A stretch of DNA of 39,663 nucleotides from Pseudomonadota bacterium (GCA_030684355.1 JAUXTN010000073.1:1-39663); one strand, 5' to 3'; shown: positions 1-8,293, numbered from the stretch's first letter. Numbers and translations are program-made. Notes: a model not told the origin generated them from the letters alone.

Positions 1-825
1 CGCCCCGCCGCGCCGGTCAGCGTCCCCGACCCCACCGCCCGCGTCGCCGGCGCCGAGGCCAGCCTCGCCGCCGCCGAGCTCCGGATCGTCGCGCTCGAGC
101 AGTCCCTCGCGGACGCCGAGGCCCGCGCGACCGCCGCCCTCTCCAGCGCGGCCGACGCCGAGTCCCGCGCCCACGCCCTGGCCGCCTCGCTCACGGAGGT
201 CGATCACCACCGCCGCCAGCTCCAGCGTGCCGCGGACTCCGCCGCCGGCGTGCCGCCCACCGCGACCCTCCGCGCCTGCTTGGAGCACCGCGGCCTCCTC
301 GGGGACGACGAGATGGCGTCGGCCCTGCGCGCGATCCTCGACGGGCACCGCGTCGCCGAGCTGCTCCGCATCGAGGTCGCGGACCCCGAGAAGGTCGAGG
401 AGCTCCTCTGGGAGCGCATCCTGCTGCTCGCCGAGGACGAGCCCCCACCGCCCGGCGTCGTGGCGGTGCGGGTCCCCACGGAGCGCAGCGAGGGGCGCCA
501 GTCGTCCGCGAACAAGGCGGCGATGAGTCGCTTCTCCACCGCCTGCCTCGTCCGGAACCGCAAGCGCATCGTGATCGTCGGGGGTTCGCCCGCCTACCAC
601 CGCACCCTCCGCGAGGGGCTCGATCCCCGGCTCGACGTTCGCCTCATCCCCGGCAATCGCCGGGGCCGCGTCCCGAACGTGCCCTCGGCCGATCTCGTCA
701 TCCTGTGGGCATCCACGATCCTCGATCACAGCGTCTCCGCGCAGTTCCCCGAGGGCGTCGTCATCCCGCACCGGAGCGTCGCGCGCATGCTCAACGCCGC
801 GACGGAGTGGATCGAGAGCCACTGA
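1..825 (+). CDS. Coiled-coil protein with C-terminal DUF2325-like domain (5' partial)
   Basis: The frame is open from the first base, so the true start lies outside the window; 274 residues are visible. Residues 1-80 are Ala/Glu/Arg-rich with heptad-like spacing and read as a coiled coil. The C-terminal 90 residues start with KRIVIVGGSPAYHRTL and continue through PSADLVILWASTILDHSVS to a VVIPHRSVARML segment. That arrangement (beta strand plus GG loop, then an 'aDlVi' strand and a Ser/His segment) resembles the DUF2325 family. The function of DUF2325 proteins is not established, so none is assigned. The gene ends with TGA at 823-825. The domain call is by eye and moderate; that this is a coding region is secure from the length and codon bias. 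Confidence 0.7.
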   Translation, partial: RPAAPVSVPDPTARVAGAEASLAAAELRIVALEQSLADAEARATAALSSAADAESRAHALAASLTEVDHHRRQLQRAADSAAGVPPTATLRACLEHRGLLGDDEMASALRAILDGHRVAELLRIEVADPEKVEELLWERILLLAEDEPPPPGVVAVRVPTERSEGRQSSANKAAMSRFSTACLVRNRKRIVIVGGSPAYHRTLREGLDPRLDVRLIPGNRRGRVPNVPSADLVILWASTILDHSVSAQFPEGVVIPHRSVARMLNAATEWIESH

Positions 826-918
826 CTCCGCCGCTTCACGTTGACGGGGCTCCCCCGGGCCGGCACATTGCACGCCCCGGATCGGTCCGCCCCGATCGCT
901 CGCCCCGAGGTTTCTTCG

Positions 919-1551
919 ATGGCCCTGTTCCCGGAAGGCCGCCAGTCCCTGACCGCCTACGCCTACAACATGGGCCCGGCGGTGCTCTACCAGCCGGCCT
1001 ACCGCTTCATCGCCGCGGACATCGGGTTGGAGGCGGGCGCCTGGCTCGACATCGGCTGCGGCCCCGGCTGGCTGTGCATCCGGGCCGCCGCGGGGCACCC
1101 TGAGCTCGACGTCGTCGGCATCGACACGTCCGAGACCATGCTCTCGCTCGCGGAGACGAACAAGCGCGGCCGCCTCAACGTCACCCTCCGGAAGATGGAC
1201 GGGGCGCAGATCATCTACCCGGCGGGCACCTTCGACGTCGTCACCGCCGTGCAGGCCGCGCACCACTGGACCGATCCCGGGCCCATCCTCGCGGAGGCCT
1301 GGCGCGTGCTGGTGACCGGCGGGCGCTTCTACCTCTACGAGGCCGATCCGGACGGGGAGATCCCGGCGGACTGGCTCCAGCGGCGCGCCGGCTGGCCGCC
1401 CGATGCCATCCTCCGTCGCCGTTGGCGGCGCTACGGCATGGACCAGGCCCGGTGGGACGCCCTGAAGGCGGCCGTCGCGGCCTCGCCCTTCGGGGACAGC
1501 GTGGAGGACGAGCGCCACGGCTTCTACCGTCGGCTGGTGTGTACGCGCTAG
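919..1551 (+). CDS. Class I SAM-dependent methyltransferase
   Basis: A 210-residue protein with the Rossmann methyltransferase signature. Motif I is WLDIGCGPGWL near residues 42-52 (SAM-binding glycine loop), followed by the acidic strand VVGIDTSETML. Then come FDVVTAVQAAHHW (motif IV region) and ILAEAWRVLVTGGRFYLYE (motif V/VI), typical of Methyltransf_11/25 proteins. The substrate cannot be told from sequence. The ATG at 919 is chosen because a GAGG lies about eight bases upstream and conserved sequence begins shortly after; a TTG at 841 is possible but would add an unconserved Pro/Ala-rich leader. The 3' end overlaps the next gene by 13 bases, suggesting coupled translation. Confidence 0.85.
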   Translation: MALFPEGRQSLTAYAYNMGPAVLYQPAYRFIAADIGLEAGAWLDIGCGPGWLCIRAAAGHPELDVVGIDTSETMLSLAETNKRGRLNVTLRKMDGAQIIYPAGTFDVVTAVQAAHHWTDPGPILAEAWRVLVTGGRFYLYEADPDGEIPADWLQRRAGWPPDAILRRRWRRYGMDQARWDALKAAVAASPFGDSVEDERHGFYRRLVCTR

Positions 1552-2411
1552 CGCTCCTGGGCTGCGCCGCGCCGCTGCTCCCGGGCGAGGTCGTCCTCGG
1601 CGTCGAGCACCCCGCGACCTTTACCTACGGCGCCCCCGGCGACCACCTCGGGGCCTCCGTGGCCGGCCAGGGGGGCCGATGGCTCGCCTCCGCTCCCGGC
1701 GCGGGGCAGACGTGGCGAGATGGCGTCGCCGTGGACGCTGCGTCGGTCTGGGTGGGTTGGTGGGGAGAACGCGAGGTATTCGTGAGCGGCGGGGGGCGCG
1801 TATCGGTGGACGGCGAGGCGCGGTGGACCGTGCTCGACGCCACGGCCTGGGCAGCCAGCGCGGATGGCATCGTCGCCGCGACCCCCACCGGCGTGCGCCT
1901 CGTCGACCGTGAACGGACGGTGCCGACCGAGGGCCTCTCCGCCGTCGCGCTCGGCGCGGAGCGCATCCTCGGCCTGGTGTGCGTGGGCGGCTCCTGCGTG
2001 GGCCAGGCCTGGACGCTCGACGGCGTCGACGTCGGCCTCTACGCGCACGGTGGCGAGGGGGGTGCCGTGGGCGAGTGGGCCGGCGTGGCGTGGGCCGGCG
2101 CGCCCCGGTGGGACGAACCGGAGGCCCCCGGCGAGGTGTGCGCCGAGGACGGGACCTGCCGCGCGGGGCTGCCCGGCGATCACCTCGGCGCCGCGATCGG
2201 CGGCGGCTACGCCGCGGGGAGCTTCAACAAGTGGGTCGTCCCGCCGCGAGCCCGCTTCGTCCCGCTCGAGGACGGCGTGGTCTACGCGCTGGAGACCGGC
2301 GCGGAGCTCCAGCCCCTCGCGCTGTCCGGAGACGGCACCCTCTACATCGGGTCGCCCTACACGGCGGCCCATGGCGAACCGTCGGGCGTCGTGGTGGCGG
2401 TCCCCCCATGA
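1539..2411 (+). CDS. Lipoprotein with FG-GAP-like repeat motifs
   Basis: Reading from GTG 1539 the product starts MYALALLGCAAP, where LLGC is a lipobox, so export and lipidation at the Cys are likely. The hydrophobic segment is short and lacks N-terminal basic residues, so an upstream non-ATG start is possible. The body contains repeats of the pattern (A/L)PGDHLGA(S/A)(V/I)(A/G), seen near the N-terminus and again near the C-terminus, followed by short strand-rich segments. This matches the FG-GAP/integrin-alpha beta-propeller motif used by many extracytoplasmic myxobacterial proteins. About 290 residues. It overlaps the methyltransferase at its 5' end and the CPBP protease at its 3' end (ATGA), so the three genes probably form one transcript. 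Its specific role is unknown. Confidence 0.7.
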   Translation: MYALALLGCAAPLLPGEVVLGVEHPATFTYGAPGDHLGASVAGQGGRWLASAPGAGQTWRDGVAVDAASVWVGWWGEREVFVSGGGRVSVDGEARWTVLDATAWAASADGIVAATPTGVRLVDRERTVPTEGLSAVALGAERILGLVCVGGSCVGQAWTLDGVDVGLYAHGGEGGAVGEWAGVAWAGAPRWDEPEAPGEVCAEDGTCRAGLPGDHLGAAIGGGYAAGSFNKWVVPPRARFVPLEDGVVYALETGAELQPLALSGDGTLYIGSPYTAAHGEPSGVVVAVPP

Positions 2412-3181
2412 GCCCGCTCCAGGTGTGCGTCGGCGTCGCGCTCTGCGTGGCGGTGGCCGTGGGGGCCGCGACCGCCGCCGGGGTGGCGTGGCGCGGCATC
2501 ATCCGGGGGCCCAACGGGCTCGCGGAGCCCGCGCTCGCGCTGTTCGGGCTCATCGTGACGGCCTCGGTGCTGACGATGAGCCTCCTGCTCCTGTGGCGCG
2601 TGCCGTGGGGCGGGCCGGACGATCCGCCCGCCATCGGCGATCCGCTGTTCGCGGCCTCCCTCATCGGGACAGTGGGCGGGCACCTCGCGGTGCTCGCGTG
2701 GGCGCGCGCGCTCCGGGCACCCGTGGCCATGAACCGGCCGAGCCCACGGTGGATGCTCGCGGGGGTGGGGGTGGGGTTCGCGGGGCTCTTCACGTCGGCG
2801 TTGTGGAGCGAGACCGCGCGCACGCTCGGCCACCCGATGGCCGACCAGGAGCTGGTCGCCACCGTGCTCGACGCGGGGCCGAGCGCGGGTCGGATCGCGA
2901 CGGTCTTCTTCGTGGTCGCCGTCGCTCCGGTGCTCGAAGAGCTCGTGTTCCGCGGCTACCTGCAGACCGCCATCGGCGCGCGGCTCGGCGCCACGATGGG
3001 GATCGTCTGCGCGGGGACCCTGTTCGGGTTCTTCCACATCGCCGATCCCGCGGTCGTGCCGGTCCTCACGGCGATCGGGCTCATGCTCGGATGGGTGCGC
3101 CACCGCAGCGGCTCGGTGTACCCGGCCATGGCGGGCCACCTCGTCAACAACCTCGCGGCGATGGCCCTCGCGCTCGCGTGA
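2408..3181 (+). CDS. CPBP family intramembrane glutamic protease
   Basis: A 257-residue polytopic membrane protein of the CPBP (CAAX protease and bacteriocin-processing, 'Abi') family. The family motifs are clear: EELVFRGYLQ (motif 1, catalytic Glu-Glu and Arg), GFFHI (motif 2, His) and VYPAMAGHLVNN (motif 3, His and Asn). Hydrophobic segments occupy the N-terminal 30 residues, about 40-65, 80-100, 115-135 and the C-terminal half. Its ATG overlaps the stop of the lipoprotein gene in an ATGA junction, so translation is probably coupled. Substrates of bacterial CPBP proteins are mostly unknown; prenyl-protein cleavage or immunity-type roles are known for relatives, but nothing here decides between them. 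Confidence 0.9.
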   Translation: MSPLQVCVGVALCVAVAVGAATAAGVAWRGIIRGPNGLAEPALALFGLIVTASVLTMSLLLLWRVPWGGPDDPPAIGDPLFAASLIGTVGGHLAVLAWARALRAPVAMNRPSPRWMLAGVGVGFAGLFTSALWSETARTLGHPMADQELVATVLDAGPSAGRIATVFFVVAVAPVLEELVFRGYLQTAIGARLGATMGIVCAGTLFGFFHIADPAVVPVLTAIGLMLGWVRHRSGSVYPAMAGHLVNNLAAMALALA

Positions 3182-3199
3182 GCCCCGGATCCGCGGGGA

Positions 3200-3652
3200 T
3201 CAGCCCATCGCCTCGATGGCGTCGAGCACTTCGCGCGCGTGGCCGGCGGCCTTCACGGGGTCCCACACCTGGCGGATGATGCCAGTCTCGTCGATGAGGA
3301 ACGTCACGCGGGCGATCCCCATGTACTTGCGGCCGTAGAGCGTCTTCTCGCGCCAGGCGCCGTAGGCCTCGCAGAGCCCGGCCTCGTCGCTCACGAGCGT
3401 GAAGGGGAGGGACTCCTTCGACTTGAACGAGGCGTGCTTCTTCGGGGTGTCCTTGCTCACGCCCAGGATGGTCACGTTCTTCGCGGCGAAGGCGTCGTGC
3501 AGGTCGCGGAAGCCCTGGGCCTCGATCGTGCAGCCCGGCGTCGAGTCCTTCGGGTAGAAGTAGAGGACGATCTTCCGGCCGCGGAGGGCGGCGAGGGAGA
3601 CGCTGCCGGCGTCGGTGGGCGCGGTGAAGAGCGGGGCGGGCTGGCCGATCAT
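3200..3652 (-). CDS. bcp: Thiol peroxidase of the Bcp/PrxQ type
   Basis: A 150-residue cytoplasmic peroxiredoxin that reduces hydroperoxides. The peroxidatic Cys lies in YPKDSTPGCTIEAQGF, the Bcp/PrxQ signature. In E. coli Bcp the resolving Cys is five residues further on; here that position is Gln, so the protein either uses the later Cys in AGLCEAYGAW or acts as a 1-Cys enzyme. The start ATG (minus strand, 3652) has a GGAG about seven bases upstream and forms an ATGA overlap with the stop of the preceding lipoprotein gene. Length is normal for the family. Confidence in the family is high; the mechanism is inferred. Confidence 0.95.
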   Translation of the reverse strand: MIGQPAPLFTAPTDAGSVSLAALRGRKIVLYFYPKDSTPGCTIEAQGFRDLHDAFAAKNVTILGVSKDTPKKHASFKSKESLPFTLVSDEAGLCEAYGAWREKTLYGRKYMGIARVTFLIDETGIIRQVWDPVKAAGHAREVLDAIEAMG

Positions 3653-4665
3653 GGGAGGGCTCCGGGAGTGAAGTAGACGACCTCCTTGTCGGTGGCGACG
3701 AGGGGGCGGTCGGGGAGGGGAAGGAAGCGGCGGAGCTCGCCTCGCGCCTCGGCGGCGACGGCCTGGGTCGCGAGGTCGATGACGACGACGCTGTCCGTGC
3801 GCGGGTGCTCGATGGCGCGCAGGACCTCGTCCCGGGCGAGGTCCGCGGTGGGCACGGGGCTCAACGAGGGAACGGGCCACTCCACGAGCCGGTCCGTGGT
3901 GCCCGGGCCGACCGCGACGACGAGCCAGCGGCCGCTCGGGTCGACGAAGAGGCCGCGCGCGGCGCCCTCGAGGGGGAGGGTCCACCGCATCTCGAGCGTC
4001 GCGGGATCGAAGGCGCGTACGAGCGGGGAGGGCCATGCGACGAGGTAGGCCTCGACGCCGGTGGGGTGGAGCGCGAGCCAACCCGGCCAGGACACCGACG
4101 CTGTCGCGGCGCCCAGGCGGACCGTGCGCGACCCGTTGCCGACGCGCACGAGCTGCCCCGCGCCATCGATGCCGCGGAGCCAGGTGATGCGCCCCCCGCC
4201 AGGCCCGACGATCACGCGGTGGAAGCCGCTCCGCCAGCCCGCCGCGATGCCGGCGTTCCACGCGGCGCCGAACGCCTCGGCGGCACTGGCCAGGGAGGGC
4301 GCGTCCTCGTCCAGCGGGGGCAGCCCGGGCGCGGGGGTCGATACACCGGGGGTCCCGTCGGCGCCCAGCGACGCGACGCAGCGGGGGCCGGGCTCGCAGG
4401 GGCCTTCGACCGCCCAGGTGCCCGGCGCCGAGACGCGGAGGGTGTCGAACGTCGCGAGCGCGCCGGCCGCACCGACGGGGGCGCCGCCTGGGAGGGCCAC
4501 GAGCGTGCCCGCCACGAGCGCCCGGCAATCGGTCCGGTCGCAAGCGAGGTCGGAGAGGCCGGGGAAGGGGAGGCGAGCGTCGCCCGCTTCGGCCTCGGCG
4601 CGGTTGCCGGGTTGGTTCACGCGCGAACCGGCCGTGCAGGCCAACAACAGGAGCAGGATTGGCAC
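3649..4665 (-). CDS. Lipoprotein, probable beta-propeller fold
   Basis: A 338-residue exported protein starting MPILLLLLACTAGS, where LLLAC is a lipobox, so a lipidated Cys at position 10 is likely. The start is GTG with a GAGG about eight bases upstream. Downstream there are four Cys residues in the first 100 residues (LACDRTDC and GPCEPGPRC), then strand-turn repeats such as HPTGVEAYLVAW and DPSGRWLVVAVGPG, typical of beta-propeller blades. No catalytic motif is seen and the family is not recognised. It sits upstream of bcp with a four-base overlap, so the two are probably cotranscribed; whether that reflects a shared stress role is unknown. Confidence 0.7.
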   Translation of the reverse strand: MPILLLLLACTAGSRVNQPGNRAEAEAGDARLPFPGLSDLACDRTDCRALVAGTLVALPGGAPVGAAGALATFDTLRVSAPGTWAVEGPCEPGPRCVASLGADGTPGVSTPAPGLPPLDEDAPSLASAAEAFGAAWNAGIAAGWRSGFHRVIVGPGGGRITWLRGIDGAGQLVRVGNGSRTVRLGAATASVSWPGWLALHPTGVEAYLVAWPSPLVRAFDPATLEMRWTLPLEGAARGLFVDPSGRWLVVAVGPGTTDRLVEWPVPSLSPVPTADLARDEVLRAIEHPRTDSVVVIDLATQAVAAEARGELRRFLPLPDRPLVATDKEVVYFTPGALP

Positions 4666-4720
4666 CGCCGGCCTCTAACCGTTTGTTGCTCTGCGGCGGT
4701 CGGGTCATTAGTTCGGGACG

Positions 4721-5551
4721 ATGTCGAGAGACGATGGGCGTCCGGGCCGTAGCCCGAGTGGCGGTGGGGGGGCGGGTCGCAGAGGCCCGCCCGTTCGTGA
4801 CGAACGTCGCCGCCCCGTGCGGGAGGATCCCCACGCGCGACGCGCCGCGGAGATCGCGAAGACCACGGGGCTCACGATCGAGGCCGCGCGCCAGGTCGCG
4901 GCCGGCCGGGCGGACCTCAACGAGCTCCTGAAGCGCATGGCGTTCCAGGACGAGGTCCAGGCGCTCATGAACCGCCACGAGGTCAATCGTGCGCTCGCCA
5001 CGCAGATCGTGATGGGGCAGGCGAACCTCACCCAGGTGCTGACGCGTCGGCGGGTGGAGAGCCAGCTCGTCGCGAACCGTGACCGCACGGTCCTCGAGCT
5101 GGCGATGGCGGACGGGCGGGAGCTCACCGTGGGGCTCCACGGGCACAAGCAGCTCCGCGTTCGCGTCCAGGCTGTCGAGCGCTACGAGGTCGTGCTCGTC
5201 GAAACCGAGGGTGGTGCCGAGCACCGCGTCCACAAGCTCCAGCTCAAGTACGCCTACGCCCCGGACGACCACAAGCGCGTCCGCAAGGGCCTCGACTACG
5301 ACAAGACCCGCCGCGACGCCGTGGTGGAGCCGATCCCGCGCCCGCAGGACCGCTACGCGTGCTCCGACCGTCGCCTCGGCCTCGCGCTCGACCGCAAGCT
5401 CCCGGTCACCGCCATCACCCTCGAAGGCGAGTGCTTCAACGGGGAGATCGCATGGGTCTCCCGGTACGAGTTCGCGGTGCGCACGAAGGCCGGCGGCGAG
5501 GTCGTCCTCTTCCGCCACGCGCTCGCCGAGCTCCGCGAACCCGCGGGGTAG
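4721..5551 (+). CDS. Protein with two Hfq/LSm-like domains
   Basis: A 276-residue soluble protein. Residues 1-40 are Gly/Arg-rich and basic. Residues 42-74 and 80-112 look like two copies of a helical unit (GLTIEAARQVAAGRADLNELL and EVNRALATQIVMGQANLTQVL align). Residues about 119-177 and 218-272 resemble Sm folds. The second is the clearer: LPVTAITLEGECFNGEIAWV followed by RYEFAVRTK and VVLFRHALAEL follows Hfq's '[20 protein letters not shown] ... MVYKHAI' plan, with FRHA in place of YKHA. The first copy has RYEVVLVETEGGAEHRVHKLQL in the same plan. Likely an RNA-binding protein; this is inference from motif layout. Hfq normally has one domain of about 70 residues. It precedes rdgC-like genes by 64 bases on the same strand. 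Confidence 0.7.
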   Translation: MSRDDGRPGRSPSGGGGAGRRGPPVRDERRRPVREDPHARRAAEIAKTTGLTIEAARQVAAGRADLNELLKRMAFQDEVQALMNRHEVNRALATQIVMGQANLTQVLTRRRVESQLVANRDRTVLELAMADGRELTVGLHGHKQLRVRVQAVERYEVVLVETEGGAEHRVHKLQLKYAYAPDDHKRVRKGLDYDKTRRDAVVEPIPRPQDRYACSDRRLGLALDRKLPVTAITLEGECFNGEIAWVSRYEFAVRTKAGGEVVLFRHALAELREPAG

Positions 5552-5615
5552 CGCCCGCGCCGCATCGCCGTGCGAGCGCCCGACCGGTTAGGCGCCCTGC
5601 TCGAAACAGGTGCGC

Positions 5616-6230
5616 ATGGGTGTTCTGAAGGGCGGGCTGTCGGTACGGCGCTATCGGGCGGAGACACCGCCGGAGGGCTTCCGCGACACGTACATCAACG
5701 CGCTCGAGGAGAACCAGTTCCGCGAGCCGTTGACCGAAGTGCACAAGGAGCAGCGCGTGGGCTGGACGCAGGTGCACAACCTGCTCGACACGTCGTTCCT
5801 CGACACGAACAAGTGGCTGTACAACCAGTACGCCGTGTTCGGGCTGCGCATCGACAAGAAGGTGCTGCCCGCGAAGCTGTTCCAGGCGCACCTCCAGAAG
5901 CGCTGCGAGGGCTGGTGCCAGGCCAACGGCCGTGAGCGCTGCCCGTCGAAGGTCAAGGGGGAGCTCAAGGAGGCGCTCGAGCTCGAGATGCTCCTGAAGA
6001 CCCTCCCGCGCGTGGCGGTCTACGAGGTGGCCTGGAACCTCAACGAGGGCTGGGTCATCTTCCACAACCAGTCGGAGGTGCCGAACGACACCTTCCGCAA
6101 GCTGTTCCACCGCACCTTCGGGATGGTGCTGATCCCCCACGATCCGCTCGACTTCGTCGCGGATCGCCTCGACTACATCGATGAGCTCGTAGGCAGCGGC
6201 GCGAGCGACCTGCGGATGGAGGCCTCGTGA
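5616..6230 (+). CDS. RdgC-like recombination-associated protein (short form)
   Basis: A 204-residue protein starting MGVLKGGLSVRRYR. RdgC-like features are a KKVLPAKLFQAHLQKR segment (entry to the family's conserved core), SKVKGELKEALELEMLLKTLPR (helix, 'LLP+'), and a C-terminal strand region AVYEVAWNLNEGWVIFHNQS with a following FRKLFHRTFGMVLIPHDP. In gammaproteobacteria RdgC is about 300 residues, forms a DNA-encircling ring and modulates RecA; this shorter version would need a different ring geometry. ATG 5616 is preferred over GTG 5610 because CAGG lies five bases upstream. It overlaps the next gene by four bases (GTGA), suggesting a paired function. The family call is moderately strong. 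Confidence 0.75.
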   Translation: MGVLKGGLSVRRYRAETPPEGFRDTYINALEENQFREPLTEVHKEQRVGWTQVHNLLDTSFLDTNKWLYNQYAVFGLRIDKKVLPAKLFQAHLQKRCEGWCQANGRERCPSKVKGELKEALELEMLLKTLPRVAVYEVAWNLNEGWVIFHNQSEVPNDTFRKLFHRTFGMVLIPHDPLDFVADRLDYIDELVGSGASDLRMEAS

Positions 6231-6790
6231 GCGACACCGAAGAGAGCCAGGGCGCCCCTCCCCACGTGGCTTCCGAGTTCTTCCTCTGGCTCTGGTACCA
6301 AAGCGAGACCGGGCAGGGCCGGGTCGAGCTCGGCTCGGACGCGGGGACCGTCGAGTACTGGGTCGACGATCGCATCTCCTTCCGCGCGGTCGGCGAGGAG
6401 AAGGTCTCCGCCATCATGACGGGGGACAACCCCTCGCTCACGCCCGAGGCCCACGCGGCGCTCGCCGGCGGGAAGGTCATCCGCGACGTGCGGCTCGCGC
6501 TGCGCAAGGAGGACCGCGAGTACAGCGTCACGCTGAAGGCGCCCCGGATCGAGATCGCGGGCGCGAAGCTCCCGGCGCTCGTGAAGTCGGGGGACGAGGG
6601 CGAGGTGCTCTACGAGCGCATGTTCCTCTACGAGGAGCTGCACTTCATCCTCGGCGGCCTGTTTCGCGCCTTTGCAACTGCCCGATGCGACGAGGCCTGG
6701 CGGGAACGGACCCTCCCGGACCTGCGCCGTTGGGTCGCCGCGGGGCCGGCGAGTGGCGCGGGGCTTGACGCTGGTGAAGAAGCGTCATAG
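6227..6790 (+). CDS. Probable partner protein of the RdgC-like gene
   Basis: A 187-residue protein starting from GTG 6227, which overlaps the RdgC-like stop codon. It begins with an acidic leader and then EFFLWLWYQSET, an aromatic-rich helix, followed by strand-rich sequence containing EYWVDDRISFRAVG and a segment VIRDVRLALRKEDREYSVTL. No catalytic motif or membrane span is visible. I do not recognise a named domain; the tight overlap with the RdgC-like gene and similar size suggest a two-subunit or co-acting protein. The -35 and -10 of the downstream tRNA-Arg promoter lie within its last 25 bases. Function unassigned. Confidence 0.7.
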   Translation: MSDTEESQGAPPHVASEFFLWLWYQSETGQGRVELGSDAGTVEYWVDDRISFRAVGEEKVSAIMTGDNPSLTPEAHAALAGGKVIRDVRLALRKEDREYSVTLKAPRIEIAGAKLPALVKSGDEGEVLYERMFLYEELHFILGGLFRAFATARCDEAWRERTLPDLRRWVAAGPASGAGLDAGEEAS

Positions 6791-6793
6791 AAG
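6765..6793 (+). promoter_or_regulatory. Sigma-70-type promoter for tRNA-Arg
   Basis: TTGACG (6765-6770), a 17-base spacer, then TAGAAG (6788-6793). The -35 matches five of six consensus bases and the -10 is weaker. Transcription would start near 6800, about 14 bases before the tRNA. It overlaps the 3' end of the upstream coding sequence. Confidence 0.5.
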
Positions 6794-6813
6794 GGTGGGC
6801 CGTATCGGGACGC

Positions 6814-6890
<77 letters not shown>

Positions 6891-7017
6891 CCCCGATGTT
6901 CATTTTTGAAGCAGGCGCATCCAGGGTTGCCTGCCGACGCTCCGGCGCGGTAGGTTGACAGATGCGGGCGATGAACTGGAACGGCATGGACTCTCGCGCC
7001 CGTCGGGTGTCGCGCCG

Positions 7018-7875
7018 ATGATCCTCCGCTTCTGGGGCGTGCGTGGGTCGATCGCGGTGCCGGGCATCGATACGGCCCGTTACGGCGGCAATACCTCCTG
7101 TGTGGAGGTGACCGCGCCCGGGCTCCCTTCGCTGGTGTTCGACTGTGGCACCGGGGCCCGCCAGTTGGGTCGCGCGCTGCTGGCGCGGGAAGAGCGCGAG
7201 CTGCACGTGCTGTTCTCGCACTTCCACATGGACCACGTGTTCGGGTTCCCGTTCTTCGGCCCGATCTTCGCGCCGTCGTTCTCGACCACCGTGTCCGCGC
7301 CGGCCTTCCACCCGGACGGCGCGAAGGACCGCATCTCCCGCTACCTCAACGGCGTGTTCCACCCGTTGCGCTTGCCCGAGGTGCCCGGCCACATCGTGTA
7401 CGACGCCATCCGGCCGGCCCGCCCGTTCACGCGGGGCCCCTGGGAGATCGTCGGCTTCGCGCTGAACCACCCCGGCGGCGCGTGCGCCTACCGGGCGACG
7501 TTGGGGAGCCGCTCCGTGGTCTACGTGACCGACACCGCACCGCTCTCTCGCCCTGGGGAGGGGCTCGCCGGGGGTGGGCTCCCGAACGGACGCGAGGCCC
7601 AGTTCATCGACTTCCTGCGCGGCGCGGACGTGGTCGTGTTCGACACGATGTTCACGCTGCCCGAGTACCTCGAGAAGATGACGTGGGGGCACTCCTACCC
7701 GGAGTACGCCGTCGCCGTGTGTGACGCCGCGGACGTGCGCAGCCTCTACCTCTTCCACCACGCGCCCGACGCTACGGACGCCGATCTGGACCTGCTCGCC
7801 GAGCATTGGGCCGGCCACGCCCGCGTGCGGGTGCGGGTGGCTCGGGAGGGCGAAGAAGTGAACCTCGAGGGGTAG
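7018..7875 (+). CDS. Metallo-beta-lactamase-fold hydrolase
   Basis: A 285-residue metal-dependent hydrolase. The N-terminus ILRFWGVRGSIAVPG and GGNTSCVEV are typical of the subfamily of MBL-fold proteins related to cAMP phosphodiesterases and RNase Z-type enzymes. The metal-binding motif HFHMDH follows FSH near residue 70; further candidate ligands are the His in NHPGGA, the Asp in VYVTDTA and the His in YLFHHAPD. The substrate is unknown; members near signalling genes are often annotated as phosphodiesterase-like. ATG 7018 is chosen because homology begins right there, though no strong ribosome site is seen. The next small gene overlaps its end. Confidence 0.88.
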   Translation: MILRFWGVRGSIAVPGIDTARYGGNTSCVEVTAPGLPSLVFDCGTGARQLGRALLAREERELHVLFSHFHMDHVFGFPFFGPIFAPSFSTTVSAPAFHPDGAKDRISRYLNGVFHPLRLPEVPGHIVYDAIRPARPFTRGPWEIVGFALNHPGGACAYRATLGSRSVVYVTDTAPLSRPGEGLAGGGLPNGREAQFIDFLRGADVVVFDTMFTLPEYLEKMTWGHSYPEYAVAVCDAADVRSLYLFHHAPDATDADLDLLAEHWAGHARVRVRVAREGEEVNLEG

Positions 7876-8228
7876 CTCAGCTCTACCTGGACGAATCGAT
7901 CAGCAACAGCATCCTCGCAGGGGTGCTCCTGCTGCTCACGGCGCTCTGGACGTTGTGGGGAGCCTGCTGGTTGCGCCGGGTAGAGCTGCGACACGAGAAG
8001 GAGCCGCTGGTGCGCGCGCTCGGGCTCGCCTGGGGCCGGGAGGGGCTGGGCCCCGCCGTGGTCGCGCGTGGCATGCTGGCCGGGCGGCCGGTCGAGGTGC
8101 GTTGGCGCAGGGGCGTCTTCGGCGACCGTGCGCGGCTCCGCACGAACGGCGCACGCCGCTGGCGCACGCTCGCGTCGGACGAGGAGCTGTATCGGCTCTC
8201 GGGCGAGCCGCCGCCCGATCCGTCCTGA
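7806..8228 (+). CDS. Small single-span membrane protein
   Basis: Up to 140 residues. A clear transmembrane helix (ILAGVLLLLTALWTLWGACWL) is followed by a basic, Arg-rich cytoplasmic-type tail (RRVELRHEKEP and EVRWRRGVFGDRARL). The start is unresolved: TTG 7806 lies 70 bases inside the upstream hydrolase gene and gives a Gly/Arg-rich leader that looks non-native, while the sequence that looks real begins around LYLDESISN (7885) where only CTG is available. The family is not recognised. It ends at TGA 8226-8228, convergent with the alpha/beta hydrolase gene. Confidence 0.5.
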   Translation: MGRPRPRAGAGGSGGRRSEPRGVAQLYLDESISNSILAGVLLLLTALWTLWGACWLRRVELRHEKEPLVRALGLAWGREGLGPAVVARGMLAGRPVEVRWRRGVFGDRARLRTNGARRWRTLASDEELYRLSGEPPPDPS

Positions 8229-8293
8229 CTCCCGACCAAACGGAGCTTCGCCGACCCGATAACGATAGCCGGGCTGTGCGATAACCGGCCTGG

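Noticed and set aside
8229..8293. Intergenic gap between convergent genes, checked for a terminator.
   Set aside because: CCGG-type repeats are present but form no long perfect stem and no T-run follows on either strand.
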